Shown here: piece after piece, positions 1 through 5,421 of the stretch
How positions within the stretch are numbered: position 1 is the first letter of the stretch
How the letters are laid out: each line of letters begins with the position of its first letter
Assembly (NCBI GenBank): GCA_023433465.1
Contig: JAEZCR010000211.1
Span: 1 to 5,421, forward strand
Direction of reading: 5' to 3'
Source: Pseudomonadota bacterium
Lineage (GTDB): Bacteria; Pseudomonadota; Gammaproteobacteria; Steroidobacterales; Steroidobacteraceae
Length of the DNA: 5,421 nt
The notes under the pieces: model-generated
Database searches by the model: none
What the model was told of the DNA's origin: nothing
The model's input: the letters and a program-made list of their open reading frames with translations, nothing else
Position numbers and translations under genes: made by a program

Positions 1-965
1 TCCCACGGGCTGCCGTCGACATTGTGAAAGAACGGGAAGAAATTGGAATCGTAGAATGGCGCGTAGAGGACGACCTTGTCGCCTTCCGTATAGGCGTTGA
101 ACACGTTCATCATGCAGCGTTCGGGCCCCTTGAACCAGCGCAGGTCCCTGCCGTCGCCGCCGCGGCGCATGACGCCGAGCCAAGTCGGCAGCGTGGAATC
201 CCACGAGAAATGCACGCGGCCGGCCTTCATCGCGGGCACGTCGGTGATCATCGGCACGACGAGAAAGGCGATGTGTTTCTGCGTCACGGCGAAGTCGTGG
301 ATCATTCCCACGTAGGGCACTTTTATGTAGGTCTCGTCTATCAACCTGCCCGCCTTGTCGATGGTGAACACTCCAACATCATCGGTGTTCTCGCCCCGCG
401 CCTCGTATCCGAACGCGACCAGCTCGCCGCTTTCGGAGCAGATCTTCGGGTGCGCGGTGAACGTGAGGCTCGTGAGCTTTCCGCCGAACGTGTAGTAGTC
501 GTCCGTCGTCTCGAGCGTGTCCGGGTCCATCGCGACCGGTGGACTATCTTCCTTGAGCGCGAACAGTTTGCCGTGGTGGAAGATCACGGCGGTGTTCGCG
601 GTGCCGCGGCTCAGTCCGCGCACGCGCGGATCGTCGGAGTACGGATTGCGGTACGTGCCCATCAGCGCTTCGCGCGCCTCGGCCTGCGCCTTGTAGCGCT
701 GCGTGCGCACGAAGCGGCTCCGGTAGTCGACGTGGCCATCCTTGAACCGGAACATGCCCACGTGACCTTCGCCGTCGAACGGGATGTTGGGCAGCTTCGG
801 CGGGTACTGGAACTCCGGTCCCACGCGGTAGAACGTGCCCGTCAGATCCGCGGGTAGTTTGCCGACGACTTCGCAGTCGGACAGATCGATCTCGGCGCGA
901 ATGGGCGGGAAGGGCCCGCGGAACATGGGATCGGCGGAGAAGTCGGGCGCGGGAGTGCGAGTCAT
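1..965 (-). CDS. Carotenoid oxygenase family protein, lignostilbene dioxygenase-like (3' end outside window)
   Basis: The family uses non-haem Fe(II) held by four His to cleave an olefinic bond of carotenoids or stilbenes with O2. The first 321 residues are visible (about 480 is usual), so the fourth His lies beyond the left edge. Seen: GEGHVGMFRF near 66-74; TAHPK with His172, the first ligand; IHDFAV with His223, the second; and NAYTEGD at 290-296. Tyr105 in GTYRNPY, with Lys138-Glu139 in ALKED, match the Tyr and Lys that lignostilbene dioxygenases use to bind a phenol and the second-shell Glu. The third ligand, expected three residues before NAY, is Asn287 (codon 105-107) rather than His, so activity is uncertain. 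The start at 965 lies 9 bp after the transporter stop and has no clear Shine-Dalgarno site, which suggests translational coupling. Met14 is an alternative start. Cytoplasmic; no signal peptide seen. The family call is firm; the substrate is inferred. Confidence 0.9.
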   Translation of the reverse strand, partial: MTRTPAPDFSADPMFRGPFPPIRAEIDLSDCEVVGKLPADLTGTFYRVGPEFQYPPKLPNIPFDGEGHVGMFRFKDGHVDYRSRFVRTQRYKAQAEAREALMGTYRNPYSDDPRVRGLSRGTANTAVIFHHGKLFALKEDSPPVAMDPDTLETTDDYYTFGGKLTSLTFTAHPKICSESGELVAFGYEARGENTDDVGVFTIDKAGRLIDETYIKVPYVGMIHDFAVTQKHIAFLVVPMITDVPAMKAGRVHFSWDSTLPTWLGVMRRGGDGRDLRWFKGPERCMMNVFNAYTEGDKVVLYAPFYDSNFFPFFHNVDGSPW

Positions 966-974
966 GGTCGGATC

Positions 975-2366
975 TCAGGCATGAAGTTCGCGGGCGCGCG
1001 CATAGGCTTCTCCATATGCGCGCAGTCCCTTCCAGAATATCCAAACCGCCAGCGGACCGAGCACGGCGTGCATGAGTGCGATCGAATAGCGGAGCTGGTT
1101 CGGATCGCCGAAAACGTAGGTCGTGATGCTGCTGACCAGGTTGGGCCCGAGCGCGCTGCCGATGGTGAACATGAACAGGAACGTGGCCGTGATCTTGGCG
1201 CGCATGTTGTTGGGAACGATGGCCTGGAACGCGGCGTTCTGCGGACCTGTGCCGATGCCGATGACGCTGGTGTTGAGCGCGGCGAGCACCAGCGCCACCC
1301 ACGGATTTGGCACCAGCGCGAACGCGACGGCGAACGGAATGTGCGCGAGTGAGGCCCAGACCACGACCCGCTGATTGGCGTCCATGATGCCGCGCTTGGT
1401 GAGGCGCTCGGCCAGCCAGCCGCCGAACATCAGTCCCGCCGGCGCGAGCGCCAGCAGCAGCCAGCCCTGGTAAATGCCGAATTGCGCCGGGCCCCAGCCA
1501 TGCGTGCGTTGATAGAAGGGCGCCATCCAGAATGAATGCCCGACGAGCGCCATGCAGTTGATCAGGAGGCCGAGATACATCGGCAGGAATGCGCGTGCAT
1601 TGGCCCGCAGGTAGCGGACGACGTCGGCGTAAGTGACGCTCTTGCCCATCGGCGCGGTCGCGGAGCCGGCAATCGCGGGCCGACCGCGTCGTTTCGCCTC
1701 GTGGACCGTGAACAGGATCAGCAGGCCGAGCAGCAGGTCCGGTACCGCCATGATGAGGAACACCACCTGCCATGACCGCAGGGTCCCGACTACCGGCAGC
1801 GTGTACTCGGGCGTCGCGAGCGACTTCAGCAGGAATCCGCCGATGAGGTAGGAAAGGCCGACCGCGATCATGAAACCGATGTTCATGGTCGCCATCGCCT
1901 TCGGGAGCTTGGAAGGCGGGAACAGGTCCGCGAGTAGTGAGAAGGTCGCTGGCCCGTTGCCCGCGCCGCCCGCGCCGCCGAGCAGGCGCACGATGAGCAG
2001 GGCGCCCGCGGAGGCGACCAGCGCACTGCCGATGTTGCAGATCGCGAGGATCAGGAGACCGATGCCGATGATGAGCGTGCGGCTGAACCTGTCCGCCAGC
2101 GGACTGATCACGAGACTCGCGAATGCCAGCGTGAAGCTGCCGGCGAGCCCGAAGATGAACGCGACCTGCTGATCCGAAAGCTGCAGGTCGTGTTTGATCG
2201 GCTCGAGCATGAGCGCGACGACGAACTGATTGCCGAACAGCGTGAACACGGTGAGCCCGAAGATGCCCACCGCATACCAGGCTTTCGCGGCGGAGGGCCA
2301 GGGCTCGCTACTCGCGGCGCCGACCGCTGCGGCATCGATAGATGGCACGACTCGAGCTTCTGTCAT
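975..2366 (-). CDS. Major facilitator superfamily transporter, Spinster-like
   Basis: A 463-residue inner-membrane carrier with about twelve hydrophobic segments, near residues 32-52, 67-90, 97-117, 119-139, 157-181, 199-221, 261-283, 296-317, 333-352, 354-375, 391-414 and 428-448, and a basic central loop at 222-260. The loop after segment 2 carries the MFS motif-A core ADRFSR at 91-96. LEPIKHDLQLSDQQ (54-67) and the PA..SLLADLFPP stretch (139-151) are typical of bacterial Spinster-like carriers. The usual Asp-Arg pair of segment 1 is Gly45-Asn46 here, and the usual Glu of segment 4 is Gly134. I chose the start at 2366 because a GGGGAGGGG site sits 9 bp upstream and the protein then has a normal N-terminus. 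The reading frame extends to an ATG at 2465, but those 33 extra residues look non-native. The dioxygenase-like gene follows 9 bp downstream, so the two are probably co-transcribed and may share a substrate. Substrate and direction of transport cannot be read from sequence. Confidence 0.92.
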   Translation of the reverse strand: MTEARVVPSIDAAAVGAASSEPWPSAAKAWYAVGIFGLTVFTLFGNQFVVALMLEPIKHDLQLSDQQVAFIFGLAGSFTLAFASLVISPLADRFSRTLIIGIGLLILAICNIGSALVASAGALLIVRLLGGAGGAGNGPATFSLLADLFPPSKLPKAMATMNIGFMIAVGLSYLIGGFLLKSLATPEYTLPVVGTLRSWQVVFLIMAVPDLLLGLLILFTVHEAKRRGRPAIAGSATAPMGKSVTYADVVRYLRANARAFLPMYLGLLINCMALVGHSFWMAPFYQRTHGWGPAQFGIYQGWLLLALAPAGLMFGGWLAERLTKRGIMDANQRVVVWASLAHIPFAVAFALVPNPWVALVLAALNTSVIGIGTGPQNAAFQAIVPNNMRAKITATFLFMFTIGSALGPNLVSSITTYVFGDPNQLRYSIALMHAVLGPLAVWIFWKGLRAYGEAYARARELHA

Positions 2367-2375
2367 GGACTCCAA

Positions 2376-2384
2376 CCCCTCCCC
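2376..2384 (-). promoter_or_regulatory. Ribosome binding site deciding the transporter start
   Basis: On the minus strand this reads GGGGAGGGG and ends 9 bp before the ATG at 2366. It supports that start over the upstream in-frame ATGs at 2390 and 2465, neither of which has a comparable purine-rich site before it. Confidence 0.65.
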
Positions 2385-2517
2385 ATCCATCGTAACCACA
2401 AGCGCTCGCCGCGAGTGTGCGCTCGCAATCGAGTTTTCGTTCGCGAATGCCACACATCCACACAAGCGATTTTTGTCGGCCCGGTGCGACCGCTAACGTG
2501 CGCACGAATCCGGAAAT

Positions 2518-2531
2518 GCCGCGTCCGCGGC
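2518..2531 (+). other. Small GC-rich hairpin beside the ribosome binding site
   Basis: GCCGC (2518-2522) and GCGGC (2527-2531) can pair around the four-base loop GTCC in the predicted leader of the MTHFR-like gene. The stem ends two bases before the GAGGG ribosome binding site, so it could modulate ribosome access. Short GC stems also arise by chance in DNA of this composition. Confidence 0.3.
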
Positions 2532-2532
2532 T

Positions 2533-2537
2533 GAGGG
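2533..2537 (+). promoter_or_regulatory. Ribosome binding site of the MTHFR-like gene
   Basis: GAGGG lies 6 bp before the ATG at 2544. It favours this start over the in-frame ATG at 2586 (Met15), whose upstream sequence has only a weak GGAA. Confidence 0.55.
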
Positions 2538-2543
2538 CGATGG

Positions 2544-3482
2544 ATGAGTGTGGCAACGAATACGGTGAGGAATGTGACGGAAACGATGTCTCGCGCACGA
2601 CGCCTCAGTGAATTCGTCGCCGCGGGATCCACCGAGGTCACGACTCACGACGAAAAGCTTCTCGAGGAATTCGCGTCGCTGCTGCCGCCGGCGTACACCG
2701 TTTACGTTGCGCATACGCCGAAGGCACAGATCGAGGACGTCGTGCGCATCGCGCTGCGGCTCAAGGCGCTCGGCCTTCGTCCTTCGCCACACATCGTCGC
2801 GCGGCGCGTGACGGCGATTTCGCGGTTGCGCGCTGCGCTCGCGGAGCTCGGCGGGGCCGGCATCGACCAGGTCCTGCTGATCGCCGGCGATCGCGCCGTT
2901 CCGGAGGGTGCATTCACGAGCACGCTCGAGCTGCTCGATTCGCGCGCCACCCTGGATGCGGGGATCATGAAGATCGGCGTCGCGGGCCATCCCGAAGGAC
3001 ACCCCTCGGTTTCCGATGCCGTGCTTTTCGATGCGCTCGTGCGCAAGCAGGCCTTCGCCGAACGAAATGGCATCCAGATGCACATCGCGACCCAGTTCGG
3101 TTTCGATACCGGGACCCTCGGTCGATGGGAACGGGAGCTCAGAGCCGCGGGCGTCCGTCTGCCCATCCATGCCGGCGTGGCCGGCCCGACCCCGCTCAGC
3201 AAGCTCCTCAAATACGCCCTGCATTGCGGGGTGGGGGCCTCCCTCAAGGCGGTGGCTGGAAATTCCTTATCTGCCAGCCGGTTACCGCACCTTGTGACGA
3301 AAGCCGACGAAATGCTGATCGGGGTTCACGCCGCCAAGCATCTCAATCCCGATTCGCGTATCTTTGCGCCCCATTTCTTCGCGTTCGGCGGCATTCTCGA
3401 GACCGCTCGCTGGTTACGCGCAGTGATCGAGGGCTCCTTCGAGCTGGATACAGCCGGAAGGGGGTTTTCCATAACGAACTGA
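2544..3482 (+). CDS. Methylenetetrahydrofolate reductase-like protein
   Basis: The 312 residues match the single-domain bacterial MetF fold (about 300 residues), a flavin-dependent barrel that reduces 5,10-methylene-THF to 5-methyl-THF, the methyl donor for methionine synthesis. Visible family marks are HIVARR (83-88), LLIAGD with Asp116 at the position that contacts flavin, GHPEGHP (148-154), TQFGFD with Gln184 (183-188), and IHAGVAGPTP (208-217). The usual N-terminal FEFFPP motif is replaced by STEVTTHD (29-36); Glu31 could be the catalytic Glu. This is a divergent branch, not a textbook MetF, and I therefore give no symbol. The start at 2544 has a GAGGG site; Met15 is the alternative. The kinase gene begins 7 bp after the stop, and metK follows, so a role in methyl-group supply is likely. 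A different folate-dependent C1 reaction, such as handling methyl groups from O- or S-demethylation, is possible. Confidence 0.85.
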   Translation: MSVATNTVRNVTETMSRARRLSEFVAAGSTEVTTHDEKLLEEFASLLPPAYTVYVAHTPKAQIEDVVRIALRLKALGLRPSPHIVARRVTAISRLRAALAELGGAGIDQVLLIAGDRAVPEGAFTSTLELLDSRATLDAGIMKIGVAGHPEGHPSVSDAVLFDALVRKQAFAERNGIQMHIATQFGFDTGTLGRWERELRAAGVRLPIHAGVAGPTPLSKLLKYALHCGVGASLKAVAGNSLSASRLPHLVTKADEMLIGVHAAKHLNPDSRIFAPHFFAFGGILETARWLRAVIEGSFELDTAGRGFSITN

Positions 3483-3489
3483 GATTGGC

Positions 3490-4461
3490 ATGTCCGGTAA
3501 AGAGCCCGGTAAAGAAAAGAGTGCACTCATCTGCGGATCGGTTGCCTACGACACCATCATGGTGTTCCCGGACCGCTTCCGAACCCACATCCTCCCGGAC
3601 AAGCTGCACATGCTCAATGTGGCCTTCCTCGTGCCGCAGATGCGGCGCGAGTTCGGCGGCTGCGCGGGCAACATCGCCTACAACCTCGGATTGCTCGGCG
3701 AGCGCGGCTACCCGATGGGTGGCGTCGGTACCGACTTCGGGCCGTACCGCGAGTGGATGAAGAAGGTCGGCATGTCCGAGAAGTATCTCGTGACGATTCC
3801 CGAAGAGCATTGCGCGCAGGCCTTCATCACCACCGACCTCGACGACAACCAGATCACCGCGGTCCATCCGGGCGCGATGAACCATTCGTGGAAGATCAAG
3901 GTTCCCGCGAATGACGACATATCCATTGGTGTCATCGCCCCGGACAGCCGCGAGGGCATGCTGCAGCATGCCGAGCAGTTCAAGGCGGCCAACATTCCCT
4001 TCATCTTCGACCCGGGCCAGGCGATGCCGCTGTTCTCGGGCGACGATTTCCGCCGCTTCATCACGATGGCCGACTGGCTCGCGGTGAACGACTACGAGTG
4101 GCACCTGTTGCAGGAGCGCACGGGCTGGTCGGCCGCGGACTGCGTCAAACACGTGAAGGCGTTGATCATTACGCGCGGAGCGGAAGGGTCCGTGATCCAC
4201 GCGAACGGCAAGGTGCACCACATCCCGTGCGCGAAGGCGCGCGAGGTGGTGGATCCGACGGGCTGCGGCGACGCGTATCGCGCCGGGCTCATCCACGGCA
4301 TCCTGCGCGGGCTCGATTGGGAAACCACGGGGCGCATCGCGTCGCTCATGGGCGCAATCAAGATCGCCGTGCGCGGCACGCAGAATCACACGTTCACCCG
4401 CGCGGAGTTCGCGCAGGCGTACGCGGAGGCCTTTGGTGAGCCTCTGCGCGCGGCAAGCTGA
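3490..4461 (+). CDS. PfkB-family kinase, probable adenosine kinase
   Basis: A 323-residue cytoplasmic ribokinase-fold enzyme, of normal length. In order: substrate-side strand LICGSVAYDT (13-22); first PfkB signature GGCAGNIAYNLGLLG (56-70); the Asn-x-x-Glu metal/phosphate motif as NDYE (200-203); nucleotide-site TRGAEGS (228-234); and second signature DPTGCGDAYRAG (255-266) with catalytic base Asp261. The anion-hole motif reads GCGD where most relatives have GAGD. The overall sequence, including LPDKLHMLNVAFLVP and ITTDLDDNQIT, resembles proteins annotated as adenosine kinase in Xanthomonas-type bacteria. Adenosine phosphorylation would remove a product of S-adenosylhomocysteine hydrolysis and pull that reaction forward, which suits its place between an MTHFR-like gene (7 bp upstream) and metK (22 bp downstream). 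The ribosome binding site is weak (TGAGATTGGC before ATG), suggesting coupling to the upstream gene. Another nucleoside or sugar substrate cannot be excluded. Confidence 0.88.
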   Translation: MSGKEPGKEKSALICGSVAYDTIMVFPDRFRTHILPDKLHMLNVAFLVPQMRREFGGCAGNIAYNLGLLGERGYPMGGVGTDFGPYREWMKKVGMSEKYLVTIPEEHCAQAFITTDLDDNQITAVHPGAMNHSWKIKVPANDDISIGVIAPDSREGMLQHAEQFKAANIPFIFDPGQAMPLFSGDDFRRFITMADWLAVNDYEWHLLQERTGWSAADCVKHVKALIITRGAEGSVIHANGKVHHIPCAKAREVVDPTGCGDAYRAGLIHGILRGLDWETTGRIASLMGAIKIAVRGTQNHTFTRAEFAQAYAEAFGEPLRAAS

Positions 4462-4471
4462 ATTCGAAAGT

Positions 4472-4479
4472 AGAGAGGA
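4472..4479 (+). promoter_or_regulatory. Ribosome binding site of metK
   Basis: AGAGAGGA sits 4 bp before the ATG at 4484, inside the 22-bp gap after the kinase stop. The short gap leaves no room for a promoter plus leader or a terminator, so metK is probably read through from upstream. Confidence 0.65.
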
Positions 4480-4483
4480 TCGT

Positions 4484-5421
4484 ATGTCGAACAGTTTTCT
4501 TTTCACGTCGGAGTCGGTTTCGGAAGGACATCCGGACAAGGTCTCCGACCAGATCTCCGATGCGGTGCTCGACGCCATCCTGGCGCAGGACAAGTACTCG
4601 CGCGTGGCCGCGGAGACGCTGTGCAATACCGGCCTGGTCGTGATGGCAGGCGAGATCACCACCAATGCCGTGGTGGATTTCCAGCAGATCGCGCGCGAGA
4701 CGATCAAGAACATCGGTTACGACAACACCGACTACGGCATCGACTACAAGGGCTGCGCCGTGCTCGTGGCGTATGACAAGCAGTCACCCGACATCGCGCA
4801 GGGCGTGGACGAAGGCAAGGGCCTGAACCTCGAGCAAGGCGCTGGCGACCAGGGCCTGATGTTCGGCTACGCGTGCACCGAGACCGAGGGTCTCATGCCG
4901 CTGCCTATCTACCTCTCGCACAAGCTGGTCCAGAAGCAGGCCGAGCTGCGCAAGAACGGCAAGCTCAAGTGGCTGCGCCCGGACGCGAAGTCGCAGGTCA
5001 CGGTGAAGTACGTCGACGGCAAGCCCGCCGAGATCGACACCGTCGTCCTGTCGACCCAGCATCACCCGGGCGCGGAGCACAAGCATATCGAGCAGGCGGT
5101 GATCGAGGAGATCATCAAGCCGGTGCTCGCGGGCCAGACGCTCGCGAAGGGCATCAAGTATCTCGTGAACCCGACCGGGCGCTTCGTCGTCGGTGGGCCG
5201 CAGGGCGATTGCGGCCTCACGGGCCGCAAGATCATCGTCGACACGTACGGCGGCGCGGCGCCGCACGGTGGCGGCGCGTTCTCGGGCAAGGATCCCTCGA
5301 AGGTGGACCGCTCGGCCGCGTACGCGGCGCGTTACGTGGCGAAGAACATCGTCGCGGCGGGTCTCGCCAGCAAGTGCCAGGTGCAGATCTCGTATGCGAT
5401 CGGTGTCGCGCAGCCCACGTC
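4484..5421 (+). CDS. metK: S-adenosylmethionine synthetase (3' end outside window)
   Basis: This enzyme makes S-adenosylmethionine from methionine and ATP, releasing phosphate and pyrophosphate; it acts in the cytoplasm as a dimer or tetramer. The first 312 of about 385-400 residues are present. The N-terminus FTSESVSEGHPDKVSDQISD contains GHPDK (15-19), which includes the ATP-binding His. GAGDQG (119-124) is the first family signature, and the glycine-rich loop GGGAFSGKDPSKVDRSAAYA (from about residue 263) is the phosphate-binding second signature. The visible sequence is highly conserved, intact and in frame, with no missing catalytic residues. It is the third gene of the plus-strand block, and its product would be the methyl donor whose by-products the upstream kinase and MTHFR-like protein help recycle. 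ahcY is a common next neighbour of metK in related proteobacteria but lies outside the window, if present. Confidence 0.98.
   Translation, partial: MSNSFLFTSESVSEGHPDKVSDQISDAVLDAILAQDKYSRVAAETLCNTGLVVMAGEITTNAVVDFQQIARETIKNIGYDNTDYGIDYKGCAVLVAYDKQSPDIAQGVDEGKGLNLEQGAGDQGLMFGYACTETEGLMPLPIYLSHKLVQKQAELRKNGKLKWLRPDAKSQVTVKYVDGKPAEIDTVVLSTQHHPGAEHKHIEQAVIEEIIKPVLAGQTLAKGIKYLVNPTGRFVVGGPQGDCGLTGRKIIVDTYGGAAPHGGGAFSGKDPSKVDRSAAYAARYVAKNIVAAGLASKCQVQISYAIGVAQPT

Larger units (their letters stand above)
2367..2543. promoter_or_regulatory. Divergent intergenic region with presumed promoters for both operons
   Basis: This 177-bp gap separates the two divergent start codons and must supply transcription both ways, unless one block is read from elsewhere. 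The best plus-strand promoter candidate is weak: TTGTCG at 2473-2478 and TAACGT at 2494-2499, with a 15-bp spacer. No convincing minus-strand pair was found. Short repeats that might bind a regulator are two copies of GCGCTCGC (2402-2409 and 2419-2426), two copies of CCACACA (2450-2456 and 2458-2464), and the palindrome TTCGCGAA (2440-2447). I looked for S-adenosylhomocysteine or S-adenosylmethionine riboswitch motifs, as expected upstream of methyl-cycle genes, and recognised none. Confidence 0.5.

Noticed and set aside
24..857. A 277-codon plus-strand open frame opposite the dioxygenase-like gene
   Set aside because: Its Arg/His/Val-rich composition is typical of an antisense shadow, and the minus strand here encodes a clear conserved family.
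544..1773. A 409-codon minus-strand open frame inside the transporter gene
   Set aside because: It overlaps the transporter in another frame, is rich in Arg, Ala, Gly and His, has no recognisable domain, and reflects stop-poor GC-rich DNA.
2367..2465. N-terminal extension of the transporter to the ATG at 2465
   Set aside because: The extra residues do not resemble MFS N-termini, no ribosome binding site precedes that ATG, and a strong one precedes the ATG at 2366.
2367..2543. SAM- or SAH-responsive riboswitch upstream of the methyl-cycle operon
   Set aside because: Looked for because of context, but none of the conserved core sequences or paired arms I know were recognisable by eye.
4462..4483. 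Terminator or promoter between the kinase gene and metK
   Set aside because: The gap is 22 bp, with no inverted repeat or T-run, and is mostly filled by the metK ribosome binding site.
3343..4713. A 456-codon minus-strand open frame across the kinase gene and into metK
   Set aside because: It is antisense to two well-supported conserved genes and shows no domain or start signal of its own.

Overview
The window is GC-rich coding DNA from a bacterium. It holds two divergent gene blocks that share one 177-bp intergenic region at 2367-2543. Dense, high-GC3 coding on both sides and the best-remembered relatives of the kinase and MetK sequences suggest a gammaproteobacterium of the Xanthomonadales/Nevskiales/Steroidobacter sort. 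That placement is inference from protein resemblance; no rRNA or marker search was possible.

Left block, minus strand (1-2366): a 463-residue Spinster-like major facilitator transporter, followed 9 bp later by a carotenoid-oxygenase-family protein of the lignostilbene dioxygenase type that runs off the left edge. The enzyme carries the Tyr and Lys-Glu signature of stilbene-cleaving members. However, the residue at the third iron-ligand position reads Asn (Asn287) instead of His. The transporter also lacks the acidic residues that Spinster-type carriers use for proton coupling. The pair looks like a small transport-and-cleavage unit for a hydrophobic or phenolic compound.

Right block, plus strand (2544-5421): a short methylenetetrahydrofolate-reductase-like protein, a PfkB-family kinase resembling proteobacterial adenosine kinases, and metK (S-adenosylmethionine synthetase), which is cut by the right edge. 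Gaps of 7 and 22 bp indicate one operon. Together these fit the activated-methyl cycle: 5-methyl-THF supply, SAM synthesis, and removal of the adenosine left after S-adenosylhomocysteine hydrolysis. An ahcY gene just beyond the right edge would be the expected neighbour.

The intergenic region carries good ribosome-binding sites for both outward genes, a small GC hairpin next to the plus-strand site, and short direct repeats. It has no recognisable riboswitch and no strong promoter. I saw no RNA genes, mobile elements, CRISPR arrays or terminators. Most of the window is ordinary metabolism. The points worth a second look are the altered active-site residues in the two minus-strand proteins and the divergent MTHFR paralogue.
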